Positions 23,608-33,032 of a DNA stretch of 64,000 nucleotides are shown here, in pieces. The notes under the pieces are model-generated. The model ran no database searches, was not told where the DNA came from, and saw only the letters and a list, made by a program, of their open reading frames with translations. The DNA is from Oerskovia turbata (GTDB taxonomy: Bacteria > Actinomycetota > Actinomycetes > Actinomycetales > Cellulomonadaceae): positions 62,001 through 126,000 of the forward strand of contig NZ_JOFV01000006.1 in the NCBI RefSeq assembly GCF_000718325.1, given 5' to 3'. Each line of letters begins with the position of its first letter. Positions within the stretch are counted from its first letter, which is position 1. Made by a program: the position numbers and the translations under genes.

Positions 23608-25950
23608 TCAGCCGCCCTCGGCCCTGGCCCCTCGGTCCGCGCGTTCCGCGGCCGACCGCAGCCGGGCCCATACGAGCTTGCCCGAGCCGGACGGCCGCCA
23701 GCCCCAGTCCGCGAGCCGCTCGACGATCTGCATCCCGAACCCGCCCATGCGGTGCACGTGCCCGTCGGTCGACACGGGCGGGGCGGGGTTGGAGTCCTCG
23801 ACCTCGACGCGCAGACCGTCCCCGGTGTCGAAGAGCCGCAGCGCGAGGTGCCCCCACCCGTGCAGGACGCCGTTCGCGACGAGCTCGGACACGACGAGCT
23901 CGGCGTTGGCGCTGTCGCCGAGGTCCCACGCCTGGCAGGTGCGCAGGACCGCGTGGCGCGCCCGGCCGATCGACGCGGGCTCGCTCGGCAGGAGCCAGCG
24001 GCGGCTGCGAGGGCTCAGGGCCGACGTCACGGGGTCCGTCACGGGGTCCGGGACGCGGACCACGACGAGCGCGACGTCGTCCTCGGGGGCATCCGCGAGG
24101 CGCGACAGGAGCTCCTCGCCGATGCCCGCGGAGTCGATCGCCGTGATCGCCCGGGTCGCCTCGACCAGGGCGTCGAGGCCCACGCGCAGCGCCCTGTCGC
24201 GACGCTCGATCAGACCGTCCGTGTAGAAGAGCAGCACGTCCCCCGGCTGCAGGTCCGCCCGCCCCGTCGCACGCGTCCCGACCCCGAACCCGACGAGCGA
24301 ACCACCCGCCTCGTTCAGCTGCGCGACCTCGCCGCCGCGCAGGAGGAGCGGCGGCAGGTGCCCGGCCCGCGAGTACTCGATCGTCCAGCGCTGCGCGTCT
24401 CCCGTGGCGCCGTCGTCGATCCCGCTCTCGTCGGCACCCGGCTCGTCGCTGCCGTCCTCGGACGGCGGCTGCTCACCGTGCCGCACGAGCGACGCGTAGA
24501 CGAGGCTCGCGGACCGCGGGATGCGCATGCCGACCACGAGCTGGTCCACGCGCTCGAGGACCGGGCCGGGCGTCGTGAGCTCGTACGCGTACGACCGCAC
24601 GACCGACCTGAGCTGGCCCATGGCCGCGGCCGCCTCGACGTCGTGCCCCACGACGTCCCCGATGACGAGCCCGACGACGTCGGGCGTGATCTGCAGGACG
24701 TCGTACCAGTCGCCGCCCACCTGGGCGTGCTCGGAGTTGGGTGCGTAGTACGTCCACACGTCGAGGCCCGTGACGTCGGCCTGCTCGGGCAGCATCGCCC
24801 GCTGCAGCGTCTCCGCGAGGCGGTGCTCCCGGGCGTAGAGACGGACGTTGTCGATCGCGAGGCCCGCGCGCCGCGCGAGCGTGCGCAGGACCGCGTCGGC
24901 GCTCTCCGGGTCCGAGACCGTGCCGGGCGACGCGGGCAGCCCGCTCGTCGCGAGCACCCCCAGCACCCGTCGGCGCCCGGCGATCGCGTGGAGCAGCACC
25001 TCGCGCGGCGTCCCCGCGAGCGAGGACGTGCGCTGCCGCACGTCACGGCTCAGCCAGCCCGAGGCCGACCACTGCGGGTAGTCCGCCGACAGGTCGAGCC
25101 GGACGGGGCCCTCGATCCGTCCGTCGAGCAGGTCCTGCACGGTGTCCTGCAGGTCGATCACGGTCCCCGGGACCAGGAGGGCCGGGCCCGTCGCGTCACC
25201 CAGCGCGTCGGTCTGCCCCATGGCCCCCTCGACGATGCCCGCACCGTCCGCGATGTACCGGCCGTGGCGCTGACCTCGACCGCTCGGTGGCGTCGTGGTG
25301 TCGATGCCCTCGGCGAACCGGAGCCCGTCGTCGTTCATGTAGAAGCCGGCCCACTCCACGAGCGCCCCCTCGAGGACGTCGCAGATCTCCCGCAGCGCGA
25401 GCGGGTAGTCCAGGTCGTTGAGCAGGTCCGAGGTCTCGGTGATGATCGCGAGCCCTGCGCGCTTGCGGCGTTCGAGCTCGAGCGACGCGAGCTGGGCCGC
25501 CGACCGGTCGACGTGCTCGGTGATGTCGACCATCGAGCCCGCCCAGTGGCCGACCTCGCCACCGGCCTCGTCGACGGGTGCGAGCGTGAGCTGGACCCAG
25601 ATCATCGACCCGTCGTGACGTTCGTGCTGCACGGTGCGCCGGACCTCGCGGCCTTCGAGGACCCCGGCCCGGAAGTGCTCGGCCTCCGACTGGTCCGCGA
25701 GGAGGTCCGACAGGAACTGGGGCCGTCGCCCGACGACCTCGTCGGTCGAGTAGCCCGTGAGCCTGCTGAACGCGTCGTTGACCCACAGCACGGGCATGCC
25801 CGCGGACGTGGGGCCCAGGAGGAACGCCGCGATCCCCGACCGTTGGACGGCACGAGCGAGAGTCTCCGTCCCGCCGTCCGGCAGCGACGTCCCACCGGCG
25901 CGCGGAACATGGCCCCAGGAGCCCAGACCCAGGCTCGACGAGCCGACCAT
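23608..25950 (-). CDS. PAS-GAF-SpoIIE phosphatase with C-terminal anti-sigma-type ATPase
   Basis: The 780-residue product combines a PAS domain (residues ~35-150), a GAF-like region (~165-400), a PP2C/SpoIIE phosphatase (~405-640, with GGDWYDV, GDVVGHDVEAA and FYTDGLIERRD) and an HATPase_c domain of the RsbW/SpoIIAB type (~660-770, with SELVANGVLHG and GGFGMQIV). It therefore carries both the phosphatase that activates, and a kinase-like domain that could inactivate, STAS antagonists. The PAS part reads like a LOV domain (TGYSTDEVVGRRPQFL), but the flavin-binding cysteine is replaced by proline. The ATG at 25950 follows GGAGGTGG. Confidence 0.9.
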   Translation of the reverse strand: MVGSSSLGLGSWGHVPRAGGTSLPDGGTETLARAVQRSGIAAFLLGPTSAGMPVLWVNDAFSRLTGYSTDEVVGRRPQFLSDLLADQSEAEHFRAGVLEGREVRRTVQHERHDGSMIWVQLTLAPVDEAGGEVGHWAGSMVDITEHVDRSAAQLASLELERRKRAGLAIITETSDLLNDLDYPLALREICDVLEGALVEWAGFYMNDDGLRFAEGIDTTTPPSGRGQRHGRYIADGAGIVEGAMGQTDALGDATGPALLVPGTVIDLQDTVQDLLDGRIEGPVRLDLSADYPQWSASGWLSRDVRQRTSSLAGTPREVLLHAIAGRRRVLGVLATSGLPASPGTVSDPESADAVLRTLARRAGLAIDNVRLYAREHRLAETLQRAMLPEQADVTGLDVWTYYAPNSEHAQVGGDWYDVLQITPDVVGLVIGDVVGHDVEAAAAMGQLRSVVRSYAYELTTPGPVLERVDQLVVGMRIPRSASLVYASLVRHGEQPPSEDGSDEPGADESGIDDGATGDAQRWTIEYSRAGHLPPLLLRGGEVAQLNEAGGSLVGFGVGTRATGRADLQPGDVLLFYTDGLIERRDRALRVGLDALVEATRAITAIDSAGIGEELLSRLADAPEDDVALVVVRVPDPVTDPVTSALSPRSRRWLLPSEPASIGRARHAVLRTCQAWDLGDSANAELVVSELVANGVLHGWGHLALRLFDTGDGLRVEVEDSNPAPPVSTDGHVHRMGGFGMQIVERLADWGWRPSGSGKLVWARLRSAAERADRGARAEGG

Positions 25951-26064
25951 TTCCACCTCCGAACGACACTGCCGTGAGCGCGTTACTGTCCCGAGTGGAC
26001 ATTCAACCGTAGATTGGTGATCTCCGAGACCTGTGCGGGTCCGGTCCACGCTGGGAGGAGCAAC

Positions 26065-26520
26065 GTGCGCGACGGTAACACCACGGCTGGTAGCGAGCCC
26101 GAGGACCCCGAACTCGGGGCGAGCGGCGTCGTCACGGACCAGGCCGATCCTGCGAGCGTCCACGTCATCGTCGGGGCGACCCGGGCACGGATCGTCCTGT
26201 CAGGCGAGATCGACGCCGACCTCGGCGCCGACCTCCTGGACGCGACGGCCGACGCCGAGGCCACGGGCCTGCCCGTCGAGATCGACGCCCATCACGTGAC
26301 CTTCATGGACTCCTCGGGCGTCGCGTTCCTCGCGCGGCTCGCGCCCCGAGGGCCGCACCGGGTCCGGGTGCTGCGCGCCCCGCCGACGGTGCGGTTCCTG
26401 CTGGAGGTCACGCGCATCGGGGACATGCTCGACATCGTCGACGAGGACCCCGGCTTCGACCTGCCCGACGGCGTCACGCACCTCAACGGGAGCCGTCGCC
26501 TCCCGCGCACCGACCGCTGA
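26065..26520 (+). CDS. STAS-domain anti-sigma factor antagonist
   Basis: The 151-residue protein has a disordered acidic N-terminal 35 residues, then a STAS domain with FMDSSGVAFLARL (Ser83/Ser84), the usual phosphorylation loop. A C-terminal tail follows. The GTG start has a strong GGGAGGAG site. It is divergent from the SpoIIE-type phosphatase, sharing a 114-base promoter region, so the two are probably co-regulated. Together with the STAS gene at 23256 it forms a two-antagonist, one-phosphatase arrangement. Confidence 0.88.
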   Translation: MRDGNTTAGSEPEDPELGASGVVTDQADPASVHVIVGATRARIVLSGEIDADLGADLLDATADAEATGLPVEIDAHHVTFMDSSGVAFLARLAPRGPHRVRVLRAPPTVRFLLEVTRIGDMLDIVDEDPGFDLPDGVTHLNGSRRLPRTDR

Positions 26521-26578
26521 CGCGGCCCGCCCGGCCCTCGCTCCGCCGTCGGGCACCGGCACCCCCGGACGACACGCA

Positions 26579-26611
26579 GCAGGCCCCGGTCCGTCACGGA
26601 CCGGGGCCTGC
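26579..26611. terminator. Bidirectional terminator between STAS gene and fba
   Basis: A 16-base-pair perfect inverted repeat (26579-26594 with 26596-26611) lies between two convergent genes and can end transcription from either side. Confidence 0.8.
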
Positions 26612-26677
26612 CGGCACTCCTGGTGGCGGGACGCTCCCGCCGGGCTCACCGCCCTCGCGGGCGGCTCAGCGAGCCGT

Positions 26678-27700
26678 TCAGCGGATCTTCTGGCCCGCGG
26701 AACGCAGCTGCTGCGACGCCTCGACGATGCGCTGAGCCATGCCGGCCTCGGCGAGCTTGCCCCAGGCGCGCGGGTCGTAGGCCTTCTTGTTGCCCACCTC
26801 GCCGTCGATCTTCAGGACGCCGTCGTAGTTGCGGAACATGTGGTCGACGACCGGACGCGTGAACGCGTACTGCGTGTCCGTGTCGATGTTCATCTTGATG
26901 ACGCCGTTGTCCACGGCCTCCGTGATCTCCTCGAGCGTCGAGCCCGAGCCGCCGTGGAAGACGAGGTCGAACGGGTTCTCCTTGCCGATCGCGTCGCCGA
27001 CGGCCTTCTGGATGTCCGCGAGGATCGACGGACGCAGCTTGACCGCACCCGGCTTGTAGACGCCGTGCACGTTGCCGAACGTGAGGGCCGTCAGGTAGCG
27101 GCCCTTCTCGCCCGCACCGAGAGCCTTGACCGTCGCGAGACCGTCCTCGACCGTCGTGTAGAGCTTGTCGTTGATCTCGGCCGTGTGGCCGTCCTCCTCG
27201 CCACCGACGACACCGACCTCGATCTCGAGGATGGTGCGCGCGGCGACCGAGAGCTCGAGGAGCTCCTCGGCGATGATCAGGTTCTCGTCGAGCGGCACGG
27301 ACGAGCCGTCCCACATGTGCGACTGGAAGGTGGGCAGGCCACCGTTCTTGACCTGCTCGGCCTCGATCGCGAGCAGCGGGCGGACCCAGGAGTCCAGGTT
27401 CTGCTTGGCGCAGTGGTCCGTGTGCAGGGCGATGGTGACGTCGTACTTCTTCGCGACCTCGGTCGCGTAGGCCGCGAGGGCGAGCGAACCGGTCACGCGG
27501 TCCTTGATCGTCGAGCCGGACGCGTACTCGGCGCCACCGACGGAGACCTGGATGATGCCGTCGGACTCGGCCTCGGCGAAGCCCTGAATGGCGGCGGTCA
27601 CGGTCTGCGAGGACGTGATGTTGACGGCGGGGTAGGCGAACTTGCCTGCCTTCGCGCGGTCGATCATCTCGGCGTAGACCTCGGGGGTTGCGATAGCCAT
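26678..27700 (-). CDS. fba: Class II fructose-bisphosphate aldolase
   Basis: The 340-residue zinc-dependent aldolase cleaves fructose 1,6-bisphosphate in glycolysis and works in reverse in gluconeogenesis. The zinc and substrate residues are visible in ALHTDHCAK, EIEVGVVGGEEDG and VFHGGSGS. The N-terminus MAIATPEVYAEMIDRAKAGKFAYPAVN is the standard actinobacterial one. It is monocistronic, with a bidirectional terminator downstream and about 170 bases before the next upstream gene's end. That gap contains the AT-richer presumed promoter around 27755-27785. Confidence 0.97.
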   Translation of the reverse strand: MAIATPEVYAEMIDRAKAGKFAYPAVNITSSQTVTAAIQGFAEAESDGIIQVSVGGAEYASGSTIKDRVTGSLALAAYATEVAKKYDVTIALHTDHCAKQNLDSWVRPLLAIEAEQVKNGGLPTFQSHMWDGSSVPLDENLIIAEELLELSVAARTILEIEVGVVGGEEDGHTAEINDKLYTTVEDGLATVKALGAGEKGRYLTALTFGNVHGVYKPGAVKLRPSILADIQKAVGDAIGKENPFDLVFHGGSGSTLEEITEAVDNGVIKMNIDTDTQYAFTRPVVDHMFRNYDGVLKIDGEVGNKKAYDPRAWGKLAEAGMAQRIVEASQQLRSAGQKIR

Positions 27701-27870
27701 CTGCAGAACTCCAATGACGGAAGGAGGTGGGTGCCGACGACACTGCCGCGCGCCCTGTTATCCCCATGATTTTGTCATGGATCCCTACCGGTGGTGTCGC
27801 CCGTCCCCCAGGTGGACGCTCGTCACCACGGGTTGGGACGTCTCACGGGGTGGGCCGCGGGACCGACGCG

Positions 27871-28590
27871 TCAGGGGACCACGAGGTGCTGCGTGACCCA
27901 CGCGTGCATCGCGATCGCCGCCGCGGCGCCCGCGTTGATCGACCGCGTCGAGCCGTGCTGCGTGATGTGCAGGACGTCGCGGCTCGCCGCCCGTGCCTCG
28001 TCCGACAGGCCCGTGCTCTCCTGGCCGAACAGCAGCACGCACTCGGGCGGGAACGCGTAGCCCTCGATCGGGATCGAGCCGGGCACGTTGTCGATCCCGA
28101 TGACGGGGATGCCCGCGCCGTCGCCCTGCTGGCCCGCCCACGCCAGCAGGTCCTCGACCTGGGGGTGGTGGCTCACGTGCTGGTAGCGGTCCGTGACCAT
28201 CGCGCCGCGACGGTTCCAGCGGCGCCGCCCCACGATGTGCACCCCGGCCGCGTTGAACGCGTTCGCGGTGCGCACGACCGAGCCGATGTTGAGGTCGTGG
28301 CCCCAGTTCTCGATCGCGACGTGCAGGCGCCGGTCGCGCGGCCTGCGCGCGTCCATGTCCGCGACGACCGCCTCGACCGTCCAGTAGCGGTACGCGTCCA
28401 CGACGTTGCGGCGGTCGCCGTGCTCCAGGAGGTCGACGTCGTAGCGCAGGTCGGTCGGCCACGCCGCCCTGCCCCCGGGCCACGGGCCGACACCCACCTC
28501 GACCTCGTCCTCGCGGCGGGGGGCGGGTACCTCGGCAGGTACCTCGGCAGGTTCCTGGGCGGGCAGCGTGTCGGGCGGAAGGTCGGTCAC
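27871..28590 (-). CDS. SpoU (TrmH) family RNA 2'-O-methyltransferase
   Basis: The 239-residue protein is a SPOUT-class SAM-dependent RNA methyltransferase. Motif 1 is HVAIENWGHDLNIGSVVRTANAF, motif 2 LLFGQESTGLS and motif 3 QHGSTRSINAGAAAAIAM, which together form the trefoil-knot cofactor site. An N-terminal extension of about 45 residues is Pro/Glu-rich. The RNA target (tRNA or rRNA) cannot be decided. The GTG start at 28590 is used. The gene is divergent from the DedA gene with a 51-base gap. Confidence 0.9.
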   Translation of the reverse strand: MTDLPPDTLPAQEPAEVPAEVPAPRREDEVEVGVGPWPGGRAAWPTDLRYDVDLLEHGDRRNVVDAYRYWTVEAVVADMDARRPRDRRLHVAIENWGHDLNIGSVVRTANAFNAAGVHIVGRRRWNRRGAMVTDRYQHVSHHPQVEDLLAWAGQQGDGAGIPVIGIDNVPGSIPIEGYAFPPECVLLFGQESTGLSDEARAASRDVLHITQHGSTRSINAGAAAAIAMHAWVTQHLVVP

Positions 28591-28641
28591 CCGGCCATTG
28601 TCCTCGCTCCCCCGGGCCCGGTGGCCCACTACGCTGGGTGC

Positions 28642-29475
28642 GTGCTCACCGACCTGCTCCTGACCAGCGCGCTGCCCGACGCGGTGGCCGCTCTCGCCCC
28701 CCTCGACGGGGGCCACGTGGTCGCCCTCGGGCCCGACTGGCTCGACGCGCGGAACATGATCGGCGGGTTCATCGAGCGCTTCGGCGTCTACGCGGTGTTC
28801 GGCATCGTCGCCGTGATCTTCATCGAGACCGGCCTGCTGTTCCCGTTCCTGCCCGGCGACTCGCTGCTCTTCACCGCGGGGCTGCTCGTCGCGCAGGACG
28901 AGCTGAACCTGTCGATCTGGCTCGTGTGCGCCATGATCTTCACCGCCGCGTTCCTGGGGGACCAGCTCGCGTACCTGATCGGCAACAAGATCGGTCCGCG
29001 GCTCTTCACGCCCGACGCGCGCGTCCTGAAGACCAAGTACATCGACCAGGCGCACGACTACTTCGAACGCTTCGGCGGTCGCACGGTCATCCTTGCGCGC
29101 TTCGTGCCCTTCCTGCGGACGTTCGCTCCCGTCGCCGCCGGCATGAGCGGCATGCGCTACCGCACGTTCGTGGTCTACAACCTGGTCGGCGCGTTCGTCT
29201 GGGGCGTCGGGGTGACGTTGCTCGGCTACTGGCTCGGCAACGTCCAGTTCGTCAACGACCACATCGAGACGATCCTCGTGCTGATCGTCGCGGTCTCCGT
29301 GATCCCCGTCGTGGTCGAGGTGCTCCGCGCCCGTCGGGAGTCCCAGCGGGTCAAGGCCGCGAGCGCCACCACCACGACCGGGACGGGCGCCGCGGAGGCG
29401 ACCACGACCCCGGTGACAGGGCCCGAGACGTCGACGGACACCGTCGAGCACACCCCAGGAGAGGACCACCGATGA
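28642..29475 (+). CDS. DedA family membrane protein
   Basis: The 277-residue integral membrane protein belongs to the DedA/SNARE-associated family of presumed undecaprenyl-phosphate or phospholipid flippases. Landmarks are the ETGLLFPFLPGDSLLF re-entrant segment, GDQLAYLIGNKIG, and FGGRTVILARFVPFLRTFAPVAAG with its essential arginines. A flexible Thr/Ala-rich tail of about 45 residues follows. The start is GTG 28642. Its stop overlaps the next start (ATGA), coupling it to a HAD phosphatase. Confidence 0.92.
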   Translation: MLTDLLLTSALPDAVAALAPLDGGHVVALGPDWLDARNMIGGFIERFGVYAVFGIVAVIFIETGLLFPFLPGDSLLFTAGLLVAQDELNLSIWLVCAMIFTAAFLGDQLAYLIGNKIGPRLFTPDARVLKTKYIDQAHDYFERFGGRTVILARFVPFLRTFAPVAAGMSGMRYRTFVVYNLVGAFVWGVGVTLLGYWLGNVQFVNDHIETILVLIVAVSVIPVVVEVLRARRESQRVKAASATTTTGTGAAEATTTPVTGPETSTDTVEHTPGEDHR

Positions 29476-30245
29476 CCCGCGTGATCGAGAGCTGGCTCAC
29501 CGACATGGACGGCGTGCTCGTCCACGAGGGCCACGCCATCCCCGGCGCCCCGGAGTTCATCCGGGCCCTGCGCGACAAGGAGCGCCCGTTCCTCATCCTG
29601 ACCAACAACTCGATCTTCACGGCCCGCGACCTGCGGGCGCGCCTCGCGACCTCGGGCATCGAGGTGCCCGAGGAGTCGATCTGGACGTCCGCGCTGGCCA
29701 CCGCGCAGTTCCTGAGCGACCAGGTCCCGGGTGGCAGCGCGTACGCGATCGGCGAGGCGGGCCTGACCACGGCCCTCTACGAGGCCGGCTACACGCTCAC
29801 CGAGTCGGACCCCGACTACGTGGTGCTCGGCGAGACCCGCACCTACTCGTTCGAGGCCATCACCAAGGCCGTGCGCCTGATCCTGGGCGGCTCACGCTTC
29901 ATCTGCACCAACCCGGACACGACCGGCCCCTCGCAGCAGGGGCCGCTGCCTGCCACGGGCGCGGTCGCGGCCATGATCACCGCCGCGACAGGACGCGAGC
30001 CCTACTTCGTGGGCAAGCCGAACCCGATGATGTTCCGGTCGGCGCTCAACCGGATCGACGCGCACTCCGAGACGACCGCGATGATCGGCGACCGCATGGA
30101 CACCGACGTCGTCGCGGGCATCGAGGCGGGGCTCTACACGTACCTCGTCATGACGGGCTCGACCAAGCTGCACGAGGTCGACACGTTCCCGTTCCGGCCC
30201 AGCAAGGTCGTCGACTCGATCGCGGACCTCGTCGACCGCATCTGA
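29472..30245 (+). CDS. NagD-like HAD-superfamily phosphatase
   Basis: The 257-residue product has HAD motif I SWLTDMDGVLVHEG (Asp11 nucleophile, Asp13 acid/base), motif II ILTNNS, the C2-cap substrate region typical of NagD/AraL phosphatases, and motifs III/IV VGKPNPMMF and IGDRMDTDVV. The family dephosphorylates nucleotides or sugar phosphates. It is translationally coupled to the upstream DedA gene and ends before two strong hairpins. Confidence 0.92.
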   Translation: MTRVIESWLTDMDGVLVHEGHAIPGAPEFIRALRDKERPFLILTNNSIFTARDLRARLATSGIEVPEESIWTSALATAQFLSDQVPGGSAYAIGEAGLTTALYEAGYTLTESDPDYVVLGETRTYSFEAITKAVRLILGGSRFICTNPDTTGPSQQGPLPATGAVAAMITAATGREPYFVGKPNPMMFRSALNRIDAHSETTAMIGDRMDTDVVAGIEAGLYTYLVMTGSTKLHEVDTFPFRPSKVVDSIADLVDRI

Positions 30246-30297
30246 GCCCCTCCGGCGGACGGCCCTGCGCGAGGGCCGGCGTGCCGACCGGCGGCCC

Positions 30298-30333
30298 GGC
30301 CGCCCACGGACGCCCCGGCACCCGTGGGCGGCC
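30298..30333 (+). terminator. Hairpin downstream of the NagD-like gene
   Basis: GGCCGCCCACGG (30298-30309) pairs perfectly with 30322-30333 around a 12-base loop, 53 bases after the NagD-like stop. Confidence 0.55.
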
Positions 30334-30358
30334 TCACCGCGGTTCCCCGGGCAGCGCA

Positions 30359-30397
30359 CCGCCCCGGTACCCCGACCAGCTCGGGGTACCGGGGCGG
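30359..30397. terminator. Bidirectional terminator
   Basis: A 17-base-pair perfect stem (30359-30375 with 30381-30397) with a 5-base loop lies between the convergent NagD-like and universal stress protein genes. Confidence 0.85.
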
Positions 30398-30415
30398 CGG
30401 TCCGTGGGCCGCGGA

Positions 30416-30805
30416 TCAGGCCTTGACGGCCAGTACCGGGCAGCTCGCCCGCAGCAGGATCTGCTGAGGCGTCGAGCCGAGCACGAGCTTGCCCACCGGG
30501 GTCCGGCGGCGGAGGCCGACGACGATGAGCTCGGCGTCGACCTCGTCGGCGACCTCGAGGACCACGTCGGCCGGCAGGGCGCCGGACTTCAGGTGGCGCA
30601 CCTCGTGGTCGACATGGGCCTCGTCGAGGATCTCGATGACGTGGGCCAGCTCGGCCTCGTCGGCCCACCGGGGGTCGACGAGCCGGTCGGACCGGGTCGC
30701 GTTGACGATCACGACCTTGGACCCGAGCAGCGCGGCCGACCGGCCCGCGGTACGGGCGGTGGCGGTTCCGAGGTCGCCGGGCGCGTAGGCGAGGACGACG
30801 GTCAT
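30416..30805 (-). CDS. Universal stress protein (single UspA domain)
   Basis: The 129-residue UspA domain shows the nucleotide-binding signature as GLRRRTPVGKLVLGSTPQQIL, fitting the G-2x-G-9x-G(S/T) pattern (first G followed by a basic loop), and ends with CPVLAVKA. Its start codon shares a base with the stop of the permease gene (TGATG), making it the last cistron of tctCBA-usp. A stress-protein partner for a carboxylate importer suggests that it monitors energy state or transport, but that is an inference. Confidence 0.92.
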   Translation of the reverse strand: MTVVLAYAPGDLGTATARTAGRSAALLGSKVVIVNATRSDRLVDPRWADEAELAHVIEILDEAHVDHEVRHLKSGALPADVVLEVADEVDAELIVVGLRRRTPVGKLVLGSTPQQILLRASCPVLAVKA

Positions 30806-32364
30806 CAGTTCACCTCCTGCGACTGGGATTCTTCACGAATCTCCTCGCCGAGCCGGGACAGCTCGGCGTTGGCACGCTTCTCGCGACTCTTGAGCCACAG
30901 GCCCAGGCCCACGATCACGAGGATCGAGACGTACGCGGTGGCCGCGAACGGGCTCGTCACGAGGTAGGAGAGGTCTCCCTGACTGATGGTCAGGGAGCGC
31001 CTCAGGCGGTCCTCGGCCATGGGGCCGAGGATCATGCCGACCACCATGGGGGCCACGGGGTAGCCGTAGCGCCGCATGAAGAAGCCGACCACACCGACGA
31101 CGAGCAGGATGAGCACGTCGATCGGGGAGAAGTTGAGCGCATAGGACCCGAGCGCCCCGAACAGCAGGATGCCCGCGTACAGGTAGTGCCGGGGGATCTG
31201 CAGGACCTTGACCCACATGCCGACGAGCGGCAGGTTGAGGACGATCAGCATGAGGTTGCCGATGTAGAGGCTCGCGATGAGCGCCCACACGAGCGACGAC
31301 TGCGTCTGGAAGAGCAGCGGACCGGGCTGGATCCCGTACGACTGGAACGCGACGATGATGATGGCCGCGGTCGCGGTAGTTGGCAGCCCCAGGGTCAGCA
31401 GCGGGACGAGGACGCCCGAGGCCGCGGCGTTGTTCGCCGACTCCGGGCCGGCGACGCCCTCGATGGCTCCCTTGCCGAACTGGTCCTTGTGCTTGCCCGC
31501 GAGCTTGCGCTCGGTCGCGTACGACAGGAAGGTCGCCACGTCGGCGCCACCGGCCGGGATGGTCCCGACGGGGAAGCCGATCGCGGTGCCGCGGAGCCAG
31601 GGCTTCCACGAGCGGCGCCAGTCCTCGGGCTTCATCCAGGAGCGCCACCCCTTCTCGACCGGGATGACGTGCACCGGTCCGTGCCGCAGGCGAGAGGCCA
31701 CGTAGAGCGCCTCGCCCACCGCGAACAGCCCCACGGCGACGATGACGACGCTGAGCCCGTCGGCGAGGTTCGGGACGCCGAACGTGAAGCGCTGCTGCCC
31801 GGTCAGGGTGTCCGTGCCCATGAGCCCGAGGAACAGGCCGAAGGCCAGGGCGACCATGCCGCGTGAGACGGACCTGCCGAGGAGCGCTCCCACCGTGATG
31901 AAGGCGACGATCATGAGCGCGAAGTAGTCGGGTTCGCCGAGCTGGACCGCCCACTTCGCCATGACGGGGGCCACGAGCGTCAGGAGCACGGTCGCGATGG
32001 TGCCTGCGACGAACGACCCGATCGCGGCCGTGGCGAGCGCTGCCGCGCCGCGGCCGAGCCGGGCCATCTTGTGGCCCTCGAGCGCGGTCACGATCGAGGC
32101 GGACTCCCCCGGGGTGTTCAGCAGGATCGAGGTCGTCGAACCGCCGTACATGCCGCCGTAGTAGATGCCCGCGAACACGATGATCGCGGCCGTCGCGTCG
32201 AGCGAGTACGTCAGGGGAAGGAGGAGCGCGATCGTCATGGCGGGGCCGATGCCCGGCAGGACGCCGACCGCCGTCCCGATGAACACGCCGAACAGCGCGT
32301 AGAGCAGGTACACGGGCTGCGCGACGGTCGCGAAGCCTTCCATGAGTGCGGAGAGGTTATCCAC
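30805..32364 (-). CDS. tctA: Tripartite tricarboxylate transporter, large permease TctA
   Basis: The 519-residue permease has about 11-12 transmembrane helices and the TctA signature [24 protein letters not shown] near residue 30 and [17 protein letters not shown] near residue 70. It also has the second pseudo-repeat [17 protein letters not shown] and [10 protein letters not shown]. With TctB and TctC it forms a secondary, binding-protein-dependent importer of citrate or similar carboxylates. It overlaps tctB by 8 bases and is coupled to the downstream universal stress gene. Confidence 0.95.
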   Translation of the reverse strand: MDNLSALMEGFATVAQPVYLLYALFGVFIGTAVGVLPGIGPAMTIALLLPLTYSLDATAAIIVFAGIYYGGMYGGSTTSILLNTPGESASIVTALEGHKMARLGRGAAALATAAIGSFVAGTIATVLLTLVAPVMAKWAVQLGEPDYFALMIVAFITVGALLGRSVSRGMVALAFGLFLGLMGTDTLTGQQRFTFGVPNLADGLSVVIVAVGLFAVGEALYVASRLRHGPVHVIPVEKGWRSWMKPEDWRRSWKPWLRGTAIGFPVGTIPAGGADVATFLSYATERKLAGKHKDQFGKGAIEGVAGPESANNAAASGVLVPLLTLGLPTTATAAIIIVAFQSYGIQPGPLLFQTQSSLVWALIASLYIGNLMLIVLNLPLVGMWVKVLQIPRHYLYAGILLFGALGSYALNFSPIDVLILLVVGVVGFFMRRYGYPVAPMVVGMILGPMAEDRLRRSLTISQGDLSYLVTSPFAATAYVSILVIVGLGLWLKSREKRANAELSRLGEEIREESQSQEVN

Positions 32365-33031
32365 GGAAGAAGCTCACCCCTTCGAGGAACGGGCCGGGGG
32401 GCAGCGACAGGCCGAGCAGTCCGCCGAAGACGAGCTGGATGACGAGCGCGAGGACGACGGCGAGCGCGATCGCACGCCACCAGGGGCGGGCGCCGAGCAC
32501 GATCGCCGACCCGCCGAAGAGCAGCGTCGCCGCCACCGGCCAGCCGGCGAGGTTGATCGTGTAGACGTGCGCCACGAAGATGCCGCCGAGGAGCGCGACC
32601 GTCTTCCAGTCGGTCCTGACGTCCGGGTCGACGTCCTCGCCGTCGTCCTCCTCGCCGAACTTGCCGCGCAGGAGCCCGATCAGGACGAGGACGCCCGAGA
32701 TCAGCAGCAGGCCGCCGACGAGATAGGGGAAGGCCCGGGGGCCCATGGTGGTCGCCGACCCCGGGACCACGATGGTCCCGGCGTCGACGATCACGAACAC
32801 GCCGAGCGCCACGGTGACCCCGGCGACGACGTACTCGCCGATCCGCCGCCGGGGGGCCGGGACGGCGTTCGCCGCTTCGGCACCCGACGGCCCGGTCCCG
32901 TCGGTGAGCGGGACCTCTTCGGTCACCGGGTCCTGGCCGCGCGGGGCGGCACGGCGGCCCGTGGTGGCCTGGGGGGAGGCCCCGCCCGGTGCGGGGGATT
33001 CACCGGGCGGGACGACTGAGGACGGGGACAT
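32357..33031 (-). CDS. tctB: Tripartite tricarboxylate transporter, small permease TctB
   Basis: The 224-residue protein has a disordered N-terminal extension of about 65 residues (Pro/Gly/Ala-rich) before four transmembrane helices in the TctB layout. The [20 protein letters not shown] region is the family hallmark. The small subunit supports TctA. It starts one base after the tctC stop and overlaps tctA by 8 bases. The long N-terminal extension is unusual, and a later start is possible, but no other ribosome site is better. Confidence 0.88.
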   Translation of the reverse strand: MSPSSVVPPGESPAPGGASPQATTGRRAAPRGQDPVTEEVPLTDGTGPSGAEAANAVPAPRRRIGEYVVAGVTVALGVFVIVDAGTIVVPGSATTMGPRAFPYLVGGLLLISGVLVLIGLLRGKFGEEDDGEDVDPDVRTDWKTVALLGGIFVAHVYTINLAGWPVAATLLFGGSAIVLGARPWWRAIALAVVLALVIQLVFGGLLGLSLPPGPFLEGVSFFRG

Positions 33032-33032
33032 G

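Noticed and set aside
23608..26163. Start of the SpoIIE-type protein 71 codons upstream at 26163
   Set aside because: The extension crosses the divergent STAS promoter and start. GGAGGTGG lies immediately before the ATG at 25950.
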